A DNA stretch of 18,103 nt from an uncultured Prevotellaceae bacterium. GTDB taxonomy: Bacteria; Bacteroidota; Bacteroidia; Bacteroidales; Bacteroidaceae. The position numbers and the translations under genes were made by a program. The stretch is taken from the NCBI GenBank assembly GCA_937891085.1, contig CALAEY010000119.1, positions 1 to 18,103 on the forward strand, given 5' to 3'. This document shows, in pieces, positions 7,209 through 15,048 of the stretch (position 1 is its first letter; each line of letters starts with the position of its first letter). The notes below the pieces were generated by a model that was not told where the DNA came from, made no database searches, and saw nothing but the letters and a program-made list of their open reading frames with translations.

Positions 7209-7961
7209 CTATTCTTCTCTGACAGACTCTGCCTCGGTTTCCGTTTCAGGTGTCTCTTCGATTCGTGCATCGAAGTAGTCTTCCAGTTCTTTTTCTGCAG
7301 AATTATTCACGTTACTAAGGTCACGGATAATACTTCCATGCTCCATCAATGCAATGCGTGGGCAGATGTCCACCGTATGATTGAGGTTATGGCTGGAGAT
7401 AATAATAGTGGCATGTTGAGTGTCATGGTATTTCTTCAGCACATGCTTAATGACGGTCTGTGAAGTAGGATCCAGGAAGTTGAACGGTTCATCAAGTATC
7501 AGTATCTGAGGATGATGTATCATGGCACTGATGATGCCGATTTTCTGCTTATTACCCATCGAAAAACTGCGGATGTATTTCTTCTGTCCTAAAATTTCTC
7601 CGTTCATCAGTTGCTCGAATGGTTTCAGTCGTTCTGTTACTTCCTCCTTGCTCAGTCCGTAGATTTTCCCGATGAATGAAAAGTACTCTTCAGGAGTGAG
7701 GTAGTCAATAAGGAAACTTTCATCGATGAAGGCTCCGACTTCGTGCTTCCAGTCTTCGCTCTTACTCACATCTGTATCGTTTATCTGAACATTGCCTTCA
7801 TCGGCTTTGAGCAAATCGAGTATCAGGCGGAAGAGGGTAGTCTTACCGGCACCGTTGTTGCCCACTAACCCTATCATGTCTCCACTATATACCAGGTAGC
7901 TGTCGATATTCACAGCCACTTTCTCACCGAATCTTTTTACTAAATTGCTTATCGTTATCAT
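7209..7961 (-). CDS. ABC transporter ATP-binding protein
   Basis: This cytoplasmic ATPase subunit probably powers the DUF5687 membrane protein encoded 34 nt upstream. With the ATG at 7961 it has 250 residues (MITISNLVKRFG). A GTG at 7970 would add three residues, but the ATG gives the usual ABC start. Walker A is GNNGAGKT (34-41). The signature motif is a variant, SFSMGNKQKIGI instead of LSGGQ. Walker B is QILILDEPFNFLDP and the H-loop is IIISSHNLN. The usual Q-loop glutamine is replaced (GAFIDESFLIDYLTPEEYF), which is common in exporters of the YxlF/EcsA type. A short acidic tail rich in Glu and Thr follows the core. The substrate cannot be told. Confidence 0.93.
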   Translation of the reverse strand: MITISNLVKRFGEKVAVNIDSYLVYSGDMIGLVGNNGAGKTTLFRLILDLLKADEGNVQINDTDVSKSEDWKHEVGAFIDESFLIDYLTPEEYFSFIGKIYGLSKEEVTERLKPFEQLMNGEILGQKKYIRSFSMGNKQKIGIISAMIHHPQILILDEPFNFLDPTSQTVIKHVLKKYHDTQHATIIISSHNLNHTVDICPRIALMEHGSIIRDLSNVNNSAEKELEDYFDARIEETPETETEAESVREE

Positions 7962-7983
7962 AATGTACACAATTAGCGTCGTT

Positions 7984-8001
7984 GATAATTCATAATTATT
8001 C
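7984..8001. repeat. Short AT-rich palindrome between the DUF5687 and ABC ATPase genes
   Basis: The spacer and the end of the DUF5687 gene contain ATAATTCATAATTAT, in which ATAATT and AATTAT pair around a 3-nt loop. It resembles the AATTC-type intergenic repeats found at three other gene ends in this window. It is short and could be chance. Confidence 0.4.
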
Positions 8002-9477
8002 TCTCGTGCTTCTGAAACCTTCTAGCTGCACATATTTCTTGGCCATGAATCGACGGTAAACATTTCTTATCCAAAGGCGGTGGGTGATGATAAAAGCCAA
8101 CCCGATGCCAATAAAGATAAGATCTACCACCCAACGCTCAAAGAAAGCCTCAAGTCCGAAGCGCAGCATTAAAGGAATGGCAAATACTGCCAGACTGATG
8201 ACCTGCTGCATGCCATTGGTGTTCAGGCGGGCTGTCAGTTTCTTGTTCAATGGAAGGGTGTTCTTATTATAGACCACCACTTGGAAGAACAAGAAATAGA
8301 CAAATCCTGACACGAAAATCACCCATGAAAGACAATGCAAGAAGCTCGACTTGCCCATCACCATAGCTGGGATCATCAGTATCATGGGGATAAGCATCAT
8401 CACGGAGTACAAATAGAACTTTGCCAGCAGCAGCGTGTAGATGCTCTCCTTGCGAGTGAGCAGTCCGTCTATGTAGTTGCCTTCATAGCTCATCACATTG
8501 GCAAGGAACATCACACCGAAAATGGCGAAATTGTAAAAGAAAAGGAAGGCACTCATGCTTTCACCATAGACATCGGTGAAACTTATCAGCAATACAAACA
8601 TGGCAACGATAGTCATGGCTGTATATAGCTGTTGCTTTGGAGTCTTGTTTCGTGTGAAAAGTTTAAGCTCCAAGCGCATATATTCGCCAATCTCTCCGAA
8701 ACGGTTGAAAAATCCGAAGTCGGTCACATGTTTTACCTTGGCATCTTCCACTTTAGCGTTCTCTTTATAAGAAAGGTGGCTCAAGAGCATGCGATTGGCC
8801 AATATGGTCAGTGCCAATACTGCCAGCACACCGAGGAACGTGAGAATTCGGCCTGTGATAAATCCTTCGCCTACGTTCATGCTGAAGTCGAAGATGGGAC
8901 TCTCTTCTGGGATAAAGAGCACTGCTGCTAAGATGCCATAGACTATAAGCGGCAGTATGACCCACCAGATTTTCTCGCCCATCAATGTGCGGGTGAATAG
9001 ATACCAGTAGTTGTTTATCAGTATCAGCAGCCACAACCCTATGCAGTAGAGCAGAACTCCCCAGAGTCCGTAGAATCGTAGCACGGTAAGCAGAGCAAAA
9101 GGCACGAACATAAAGTGCCAAATCCAGTTGAATGCACTCAGCCCAGAACGTATCAGTAGCGCATCAATTAGTCTGACGCGTTTAATAGGGAGCAGCAAGA
9201 AAGGCTGCATTTCCTGAGTAGGTGGTTTCTGGAAGGTAAATCGCATCACGTAGTCCAGTACCAGTACGAATATCAGCCCTTGGTTTAGCATGTGATAAGG
9301 CTCCACCGCCTCGCCTTGAAAGGCGAAGGCGAAAAGGATGCCGAAGAATGCCAGATAACCAGCCCAGAATGCCGCACCGATGTAAATCATCAGTTTGGCA
9401 TATTTGCTGCTTTCGTACATAGGGTTGCGCTTCTCTGCCAGTTTCCCTAGTTTGTATAGTTCGTAAATTGTATTCAT
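7996..9477 (-). CDS. DUF5687 family multi-pass membrane protein (ABC permease)
   Basis: A 493-residue integral membrane protein that I assign to DUF5687, a Bacteroidota family typically paired with an ABC ATPase. The N-terminal region NTIYELYKLGKLAEKRNPMYESSK (split at residues 2-18 and 19-25) precedes the first membrane span at about 30-50. Further hydrophobic segments lie at about 65-80, 110-160, 170-190, 205-230, 285-335, 345-400 and 425-475, suggesting ten or more helices. A charged soluble segment with KENAKVEDAKVKHVTDFGFF lies near the middle. No signal peptide or periplasmic domain is seen, so it probably forms the whole transmembrane part of an ABC exporter with the downstream ATPase. 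The substrate is unknown. The 17-bp hairpin lies just upstream and no clear promoter is visible there, so it may be read through from the M16 gene. Confidence 0.85.
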   Translation of the reverse strand: MNTIYELYKLGKLAEKRNPMYESSKYAKLMIYIGAAFWAGYLAFFGILFAFAFQGEAVEPYHMLNQGLIFVLVLDYVMRFTFQKPPTQEMQPFLLLPIKRVRLIDALLIRSGLSAFNWIWHFMFVPFALLTVLRFYGLWGVLLYCIGLWLLILINNYWYLFTRTLMGEKIWWVILPLIVYGILAAVLFIPEESPIFDFSMNVGEGFITGRILTFLGVLAVLALTILANRMLLSHLSYKENAKVEDAKVKHVTDFGFFNRFGEIGEYMRLELKLFTRNKTPKQQLYTAMTIVAMFVLLISFTDVYGESMSAFLFFYNFAIFGVMFLANVMSYEGNYIDGLLTRKESIYTLLLAKFYLYSVMMLIPMILMIPAMVMGKSSFLHCLSWVIFVSGFVYFLFFQVVVYNKNTLPLNKKLTARLNTNGMQQVISLAVFAIPLMLRFGLEAFFERWVVDLIFIGIGLAFIITHRLWIRNVYRRFMAKKYVQLEGFRSTRE

Positions 9478-9491
9478 AAAAACAGAGAATT

Positions 9492-9543
9492 AAGGATGAA
9501 GAATTAGGAAAAGCCTATTGTTTATCCCTAATTCTTCATCCTT
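9492..9543. repeat. 17-bp perfect inverted repeat between the M16 peptidase and DUF5687 genes
   Basis: AAGGATGAAGAATTAGG (9492-9508) is exactly complementary to CCTAATTCTTCATCCTT (9527-9543), with an 18-nt loop. After one mismatch three more pairs extend the stem (9488-9490 with 9545-9547). It fills most of the 75-nt gap. In the direction of transcription a T-run occurs only about 8 nt after the stem, so terminator function is possible but not typical. The sequence resembles the interspersed AATTCTTCATCC-type repeats common in Prevotella/Bacteroides genomes. Confidence 0.75.
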
Positions 9544-9552
9544 TATTAAATA

Positions 9553-12393
9553 TTACTCTTCAGATGTAAGAATCAGCGTAGCCTTATTACCTTGTTTGAT
9601 AAGGTCGTTGGCAAACTGCTGAACGTCACGAACGGTCAGGTTGTTCACGATATCAAGGAATCCCTGAGTGAAGTCCACACCACTGTCGAAATACTCATCC
9701 AGATTACCCAGCCAGTAGCTGTTCTCTTTTTGGTTGTCGGTATATTGCTTCTGCATATATTCCTTCACCTTCTGGAGATGAGCTTCTGACGGACCGTTCT
9801 GTGCCATTTCTGCTACGATCTTGTCGATAAGGGCATTCAGTTGCTGACGCTTGGTTGGATCAGTCTGATAAACAATCTGAAGGATCTCTTCTTCCTCTGG
9901 ATACTTGGTAAGCTGGCCTATGCAAGTTACACCATACGTACCGCCTTCCTGCTCACGTACTTGCTCAGTGAAATCCATATCCAATGCCTGATAGAGCACG
10001 CTCATCAGAATGCTGTTGCGAAGCGTGTATGCCACATTACCCGTGTAGCCCATAAAGATAGTGGCCTGTGGAGTCTGCAGTTGCTTAGCATACTCGTTCA
10101 CACGATTGCCCTTCTGCCAACGCATGCCAGTGTCGCGAGAAGTTTCCTTGCGTCCGTTAGATGGCAGGCTTCCCAGATATTTGGCAATGAGAGGCTTGGC
10201 AGTCTCCATGTCGATATTACCTACGAAGAAGAATTTGAAGTCACCAGCATCGCTGAAGCGGTCGTTATACATCTGCATTACCTTGTCATAGTTTATCTGA
10301 TCCACATGCTCTGGTTGCATAGCGAAGACGCGTGGATGATTTCCATAGAGCAGCACTTGCAGTGAGTCGTTTATTGAGTTCAACGGATTAGCTTTGGCGC
10401 TTTCCAGCTGACTCTTTCTGCGGATCTTATAGCTGGCAAACGCATCTGCGTCTTGGCGTGGAGCCGTGAAATGCAGATAGGTCAGCTGAAGCATGGTCTC
10501 AAAATCTTTTGGTGAAGAAGATCCATTGATGCTCTCAGTGCGTCCGCCTACATTGGCATTTACAGAGACCTTTTTGCCAGCCAGTACTTTCTGTAAGTCC
10601 ACTTGGCTGAAGTTCCCCAGGCCACCAAGGGTAGCTACAGAATTCAGGGCAGTGATGTCAAGGATGTCTTTGTCTGGATAGAGGCTGGAACCACCTACGC
10701 TGGTACCTTCCATCAAAATCTCATCGGCTTTGAAGTCTGTAGGCTTCAGATATACTTCGACACCGTTGTTCAGCACCAGTTTAGTAGTTCCATAAATCTG
10801 GTTAGCAGTTTCACTTACGATGCTGCCACCGGTAGGCTCCTGTGCCATCAAAGGCTCGTCACTTACCTTGTCTTCGTATGCTGTTACATCCAGATTGTCC
10901 ATGTTCTTCAGCATGGCCACAACTTCTTCTTTGGTCGGGCAAGAATCCTTTGAGCTCTCAGGGATGGCGATGAATACCACACGGTTGTTTTGGGAGATCA
11001 ACCCTTCATCGCTCATTACCAGCTGGTTGATGGCCTCTACAGGAATATTAGGTGCCAGTTGGCTCATCAACTGATACTCATATTCGATGCCAGGGATAGG
11101 CTCGTTGTCCAAGAAGTTGGCTTGATACTCTGCCACATAAGACACGTTCTCTGTCTTTTCACGTTCGTTGTAGGCACTTTCTATTCTCTGCATGAAGTTG
11201 GCGCGGGCGCGCTCATATTCGCTGGCAGTAAAGCCGAATTTCTTCATACGCTGTATTTCGTTCAGAATGGCTTGCAGTGTTTCTTTCACACCGTCGCCTT
11301 TACTGGTAGCCTGAATGGTAAATGCGTCTTTAGTCTTAGCAAGGAAAAAGTCCTCATAACCAGCACCGGCATAGATAAACGGTGGGTTGGTACTCTGGCG
11401 CAGCTCGTAGAAACGGCTGTTGAGCATAGAAGTACCCAGATTGATCATACTTTGCGTAATCAGGTAGGTCATGTTGTTCTTCATCTCATCTGGGAATGCG
11501 TCCGATTTGAAGAACACCATGATGGTAGGATTTGTGATCTCAGGGTCACTTCCGATGTACACGATAGGCTCGTCATTGTCTGCTACAGGATAGTAGATGC
11601 GCTCTGCAGGATTCACAGGCTTTGGAATGTCGGCAAACATTGTCTTGATTTTGCCTTCTATCTCATCTACGTCAATGTCGCCCACAATGATGAGGCCTTG
11701 CAAGTCAGGGCGATACCACTTCTCGTAGTAGTCACGCAGGTCTTTGTATGGGAAGTTGTTCACCACATCCATGCTTCCGATAGGCATACAGTCGGCATAC
11801 TTGTCGCCTGGATACATGATGCTTTGGGCCTCGGTATAAAGGCGCATCAAACCATTGTCGCGTGAGCGCCATTCCTCGCGAATCACGCCACGTTCTTTGT
11901 CTATCTCCTCGTCTTCCAGCAGTACAAAGTTACTCCAGTCATGTAAGATCAGCAGGCAAGAGTCCACGATGGCAGGATTGGTCGTTGGGATGTTGTTGAT
12001 GTTATAGACGGTTTCATCTACACTGGTATAAGCATTCAGGTCGGTACCGAATTTGATACCATGCTTTTCACACCAGTCCACTACACCTTCTGCATCCTTC
12101 TGCGTAGGGAAGTTCTTAGTACCATTGAATGCCATGTGCTCCAAAAAGTGAGCCAAACCACGCTGGCGAGGTTCTTCCAAAATAGAACCCACCTTCTGGG
12201 CGATGTACATTTCCACGCGATTTTCTGGTTTCTCGTTATGGCGGATGTAGTAAGTCAATCCGTTATCCAATTTTCCGATTCTCACGTTAGGGTCGGTTGG
12301 GATAGGGGGCATCTGCATCTGTGCGGATACCTGTGTGAGGGCGATGACAGCCATCACAACCAACAGTCCGATTTTTCTGAATGTCTGTTTCAT
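9553..12393 (-). CDS. Secreted M16 family zinc metallopeptidase (pitrilysin/insulysin type)
   Basis: A 946-residue zinc peptidase with a Sec signal peptide (MKQTFRKIGLLVVMAVIALT, cleavage likely after QVSA), so it acts in the periplasm or outer membrane. The inverted zinc motif HFLEH is at 82-86 (His82, Glu85, His86), and the distal zinc ligand is Glu163 in EEIDKERGVIREE, 77 residues after the second histidine as in pitrilysin. The length fits the four-domain M16A/M16B form: an active N-terminal half, and a C-terminal half (from about 530) that carries no HxxEH. The segment REQEGGTYGVTC near 815 matches the conserved M16 C-terminal substrate-binding R/Y motif. It probably degrades peptides. 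It follows kdsA with a 74-nt gap that holds a candidate -7 box. Confidence 0.95.
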   Translation of the reverse strand: MKQTFRKIGLLVVMAVIALTQVSAQMQMPPIPTDPNVRIGKLDNGLTYYIRHNEKPENRVEMYIAQKVGSILEEPRQRGLAHFLEHMAFNGTKNFPTQKDAEGVVDWCEKHGIKFGTDLNAYTSVDETVYNINNIPTTNPAIVDSCLLILHDWSNFVLLEDEEIDKERGVIREEWRSRDNGLMRLYTEAQSIMYPGDKYADCMPIGSMDVVNNFPYKDLRDYYEKWYRPDLQGLIIVGDIDVDEIEGKIKTMFADIPKPVNPAERIYYPVADNDEPIVYIGSDPEITNPTIMVFFKSDAFPDEMKNNMTYLITQSMINLGTSMLNSRFYELRQSTNPPFIYAGAGYEDFFLAKTKDAFTIQATSKGDGVKETLQAILNEIQRMKKFGFTASEYERARANFMQRIESAYNEREKTENVSYVAEYQANFLDNEPIPGIEYEYQLMSQLAPNIPVEAINQLVMSDEGLISQNNRVVFIAIPESSKDSCPTKEEVVAMLKNMDNLDVTAYEDKVSDEPLMAQEPTGGSIVSETANQIYGTTKLVLNNGVEVYLKPTDFKADEILMEGTSVGGSSLYPDKDILDITALNSVATLGGLGNFSQVDLQKVLAGKKVSVNANVGGRTESINGSSSPKDFETMLQLTYLHFTAPRQDADAFASYKIRRKSQLESAKANPLNSINDSLQVLLYGNHPRVFAMQPEHVDQINYDKVMQMYNDRFSDAGDFKFFFVGNIDMETAKPLIAKYLGSLPSNGRKETSRDTGMRWQKGNRVNEYAKQLQTPQATIFMGYTGNVAYTLRNSILMSVLYQALDMDFTEQVREQEGGTYGVTCIGQLTKYPEEEEILQIVYQTDPTKRQQLNALIDKIVAEMAQNGPSEAHLQKVKEYMQKQYTDNQKENSYWLGNLDEYFDSGVDFTQGFLDIVNNLTVRDVQQFANDLIKQGNKATLILTSEE

Positions 12394-12442
12394 ATCATTG
12401 ATAGTTTTAATTGTTTCTATGCATTAGACGCAGCTCGTATTG

Positions 12443-12450
12443 CAAAACTA
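12443..12450 (-). promoter_or_regulatory. Candidate -7 box of the M16 peptidase gene
   Basis: The minus strand reads TAGTTTTGC, matching TAnnTTTG, about 49 nt before the ATG. No TTG is found at -33; that position falls at the 3' end of kdsA. It is therefore a half-supported promoter, and read-through from kdsA is equally possible. Confidence 0.45.
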
Positions 12451-12467
12451 CAGATCATTAGGGGAAT

Positions 12468-13268
12468 TTAGCTTATAGCTTCTTTGATGCGTACTAATTT
12501 GGTCAGTAATCCTTCCAGTAAGTCCAAGCGGAGCATGTTGGCTCCATCGCTCTTTGCTACACTGGGGTCCTCGTGGGTTTCAACGAAGAGTCCATCGGCT
12601 CCAGTGGCGATGCCTGCCTTAGCTATAGTTTCTATGAGCTGTGGCATACCACCCGTTACACCGCTGGCTTGGTTGGGTTGCTGCAGGGAATGTGTACAAT
12701 CCAGCACCACAGGATATCCGAATGCCTGCATCTCTGGGATGCCACGGAAGTCTACTACCAGATCTGTATAACCAAAGGTCGTACCACGTTCCGTCAGCAT
12801 CACGTCAGGATTACCTGCTTCCACCACCTTGTCAGCGGCAAACTGCATAGCTTGCGGAGAGAGAAACTGTCCTTTCTTGATGTTGATGGTCTTCCCCGTT
12901 TTGGCAGCAGCTACCAGCAAGTCGGTCTGTCTGCATAGGAAGGCAGGAATCTGCAAGATGTCCACATATTCAGCAGCCATAGCTGCCTCTTCGGCCTTGT
13001 GGATATCCGTTACAACGGGGACACCGAATGTATCCCTAACTTTGCGTAAGATACGCAGGGCTTTCTCATCACCGATGCCGGTAAAAGAATCCAAACGTGA
13101 GCGATTTGCCTTTCGATAAGACCCTTTGAATACGTAGGGGATATGCAGTTTTTCAGTGATACCCACAGCTTTCTCGGCAATGCGTAGGGCCATGTCTTCA
13201 CCTTCTATGACACAGGGACCTGCCAATAAGAAGAACATGCCTTTAGGGTTATTTTTCAAATATTCCAT
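12468..13268 (-). CDS. kdsA: 3-deoxy-8-phosphooctulonate (KDO-8-P) synthase, metal-dependent type
   Basis: It condenses phosphoenolpyruvate with D-arabinose 5-phosphate to KDO-8-phosphate, the precursor of the LPS inner-core sugar. The 266-residue length is typical. Diagnostic segments include LLAGPCVIEGE (14-24), VFKGSYRKANRSR (46-58), IKKGQFLSP (130-138) and LTERGTTFGYTDLVVD (158-173). Cys19, His193, Glu230 and Asp241 occupy the positions of the metal ligands Cys11, His185, Glu222 and Asp233 of the Aquifex enzyme, at a constant offset of 8, so this is the metal-dependent class rather than the Asn-containing E. coli class. It has its own promoter about 24 nt upstream of the ATG. The start MEYLKNNPKG fits the family. 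Confidence 0.97.
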   Translation of the reverse strand: MEYLKNNPKGMFFLLAGPCVIEGEDMALRIAEKAVGITEKLHIPYVFKGSYRKANRSRLDSFTGIGDEKALRILRKVRDTFGVPVVTDIHKAEEAAMAAEYVDILQIPAFLCRQTDLLVAAAKTGKTINIKKGQFLSPQAMQFAADKVVEAGNPDVMLTERGTTFGYTDLVVDFRGIPEMQAFGYPVVLDCTHSLQQPNQASGVTGGMPQLIETIAKAGIATGADGLFVETHEDPSVAKSDGANMLRLDLLEGLLTKLVRIKEAIS

Positions 13269-13291
13269 AGTTAATTCAATCTATAAACGTA

Positions 13292-13323
13292 CAAAGGTAC
13301 ACCTTTTTTCTTTGCTTGCCCAA
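13292..13323 (-). promoter_or_regulatory. Promoter of kdsA
   Basis: The minus strand shows TTG (13323-13321), 21 nt of spacer and TACCTTTG (13299-13292) followed by TACG. It fits the Bacteroidota promoter consensus and predicts a short leader of around 20 nt. It lies between the DUF486 remnant and kdsA. Confidence 0.75.
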
Positions 13324-13356
13324 CTTTAAGGCATAATAATTAAAAAGGTATGTGTA

Positions 13357-13437
13357 TTATTTCAGATGACCATACCAAGCGAAGGTCATAAACACGTTAG
13401 AGACGATGAGTAGCAGTATAGTAAATAGTGATTTCAT
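13357..13437 (-). pseudogene. 5' remnant of a DUF486 (DMT-like) small membrane protein gene
   Basis: This 26-codon reading frame (ATG at 13437, TAA at 13357) begins with K2, S3 and a hydrophobic stretch and ends in SNVFMTFAWYGHLK. As I recall the family, that string is the hallmark N-terminal segment of DUF486 proteins, small four-helix membrane proteins of about 110-120 residues. The reading frame stops right after the HLK, and the remaining 88 nt before kdsA contain only the kdsA promoter and no other DUF486-like sequence. It is therefore most likely the remains of a gene whose 3' three-quarters were deleted. It starts 12 nt after the apbE stop, across a short AATTGAG repeat. It might still be translated as a single-helix microprotein. 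Confidence 0.7.
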
Positions 13438-13458
13438 AATTCTCAATTCTCAATTATC
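13438..13458. repeat. AATTCTCAATTCTCAATT tandem repeat at the apbE 3' end
   Basis: The plus strand reads AATTCTCAATTCTCAATTAT: two and a half copies of a 7-nt unit. The repeat overlaps the apbE stop codon, which is supplied by one of the TGA steps on the minus strand, and runs up to 1 nt before the ATG of the DUF486 remnant. A related tract lies at 17840-17870. Confidence 0.7.
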
Positions 13459-14460
13459 TACAAATTCTTCCATTCCTTTCGATATATACGTCTGATACTC
13501 TCCCTGCTCATCAGCATAAATCAGATAGACCTCAATACCAGGATGGGCTTCCACAAAGCGCTGAGCTTCTTCCAATCCCATGACCATGAATGATGTGGCA
13601 TAAGCATCGGCACTCATGCAGTCGTGTGCTATCACTGTGGCAGAAAGAATGCTATGCTGTACAGGATAGCCCGTGCGTGGTTCTATGGTATGCGCATATT
13701 TCTTTCCGTCGCGGTAGTAATAATTACGGTAGTTGCCAGAGGTAGCGATGCCCACATCCGTAAGGCTCAGCACCGTCTGCAAATCTTGATTCACAGAGAG
13801 AGAGTCGTCTGTAGGACGGTTAATGCCAATGCGCCATAGTTCTCCGTTAGGGTTGTGGCCCTTCACGTCCACCTCACCGCCTATGTCCACCATGTAGTTC
13901 TCTATGCCTTTGCTGGCCAAAAGTTGAGCTATCACATCCACAGCATACCCCTTGGCTATGGCACTGCAGTCCAGTGTCATACGTGGGTCTTGTTTCTCCA
14001 CTTTTCCTTGGGAGTTTAGACTGACTTTCTGGTAACCAATGAGTTGTAGCAGACTGTCCACTTGCAGGGAGTCTGGGAAAATGCCCTCTTTGAATCCAAA
14101 GCCCCAGGCATTAACCAGAGGAGCTACAGTGATATCGAAAGCGCCCCCTGTCTCTTCGGAGATTTCCATCGCCCTGCGATATACATGGAGGAAAAACGTA
14201 TCAGGAACGATGTCCATATTCTGATTGATGCGTGAGATGGTGGAAGTGTCGTTGAACATCGACAAAGAACCATCGAACAACTTCAGTTGCTCGTCAATCT
14301 CAGTCTTCAGACTGCCTTCATACTGATAGGTGATATTATATATCGTCCCGAATATCAGTCCGCTCTCACGCTGGAAGGGCTGAGGCCTGTTGTGCCGAAG
14401 CAGAATCAAAACGGTGCCCACAACCAACAAGGCTATCCAAATGTAATTTGTCTTCTTCAT
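13450..14460 (-). CDS. apbE: FAD:protein FMN transferase (ApbE family)
   Basis: ApbE enzymes transfer FMN from FAD to a threonine of redox proteins such as NqrB/C or RnfG, outside the inner membrane. The 336-residue protein has an N-terminal hydrophobic anchor (about 6-22) with no lipobox cysteine, so it is probably membrane-tethered rather than a lipoprotein. Family motifs are present in order: FNDTSTISRIN (69-79), GGAFDITVAPLVNAWGFG (105-122), DCSAIAKGYAVD (164-175), HTIEPRTGYP (257-266) and the metal-binding MSADAYATS (282-290). It lies 6 nt downstream of mntP at the end of the DUF4199 operon. No NQR or RNF genes are in the window, so its target protein is encoded elsewhere. Confidence 0.96.
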   Translation of the reverse strand: MKKTNYIWIALLVVGTVLILLRHNRPQPFQRESGLIFGTIYNITYQYEGSLKTEIDEQLKLFDGSLSMFNDTSTISRINQNMDIVPDTFFLHVYRRAMEISEETGGAFDITVAPLVNAWGFGFKEGIFPDSLQVDSLLQLIGYQKVSLNSQGKVEKQDPRMTLDCSAIAKGYAVDVIAQLLASKGIENYMVDIGGEVDVKGHNPNGELWRIGINRPTDDSLSVNQDLQTVLSLTDVGIATSGNYRNYYYRDGKKYAHTIEPRTGYPVQHSILSATVIAHDCMSADAYATSFMVMGLEEAQRFVEAHPGIEVYLIYADEQGEYQTYISKGMEEFVDN

Positions 14461-14466
14461 AAGTCT

Positions 14467-15048
14467 TTATAATCCGTTTGCTAAGTGTTGGATGACAATT
14501 TTGCATCCTATGATAATCAGTATAATGCCTCCCAGTAGTTCTGGTTTCAGCTTCTTGGCAATGCCAATGCCAAACCATACGCCTAACCCTGAACCTACAA
14601 GCGACAAGCCAAAAGATACCAGGCCTATGACTATAATGGGATAAACAATTGACGTGAGTGTCTCAAAGCCAATGAAGGCGAAGGAGATGCCTACCGCCAG
14701 TGCATCGATGCTGGTAGCTACGGCCAGCGTCAGTAACACCATCAAACGATGAGGGTCGAAGTGATGAACCCCATCGTTACTGAAAGCTTCGCGTATCATG
14801 TTTCCGCCTAAGAAAAGCAACAGTCCGAAAGCTATCCAGTGGTCTATTTGTTGGAGTAGGTAGCCTACTTTTACAAAGAGTGCCCAACTAATCAGAGGCA
14901 TCAGTGCTTGGAAAAGCCCGAAGAAGAAAGCCATGCAGAGCATTGGCGTCCACTCTATGCGCTTCAGGATAATACCACTGGCGATAGAAACGGTAAAACA
15001 ATCCATAGCCAAGCCGATAGCCAGAAACCAAAGGTCTAGTTCACTCAT
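14467..15048 (-). CDS. mntP: Manganese efflux pump MntP
   Basis: MntP exports Mn(II) through the inner membrane. The 193 residues form six hydrophobic segments in two similar halves. The conserved aspartates needed in E. coli MntP are present: Asp16 in AIGLAMDCFTVSIASG (10-25) and Asp115 in ATSIDALAVGISFAF (111-125). A GG-N motif (LFLGGNMIREAF, 78-89) is also typical. The start codon overlaps the DUF6048 stop by 4 nt (ATGA), so translation is probably coupled. No yybP-ykoY manganese riboswitch can lie directly upstream because the gene is inside an operon, so manganese control, if any, would act elsewhere. Confidence 0.95.
   Translation of the reverse strand: MSELDLWFLAIGLAMDCFTVSIASGIILKRIEWTPMLCMAFFFGLFQALMPLISWALFVKVGYLLQQIDHWIAFGLLLFLGGNMIREAFSNDGVHHFDPHRLMVLLTLAVATSIDALAVGISFAFIGFETLTSIVYPIIVIGLVSFGLSLVGSGLGVWFGIGIAKKLKPELLGGIILIIIGCKIVIQHLANGL

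Noticed and set aside
8765..9121. A 118-codon frame on the minus strand inside the DUF5687 gene
   Set aside because: It is an alternative frame of a well-supported membrane protein gene and shows no domain or start context.
10990..11865. A 291-codon open frame on the plus strand
   Set aside because: It lies wholly antisense to the M16 peptidase gene, has no recognisable domain, and its Val/His/Leu-rich composition is what the reverse complement of a coding frame gives.
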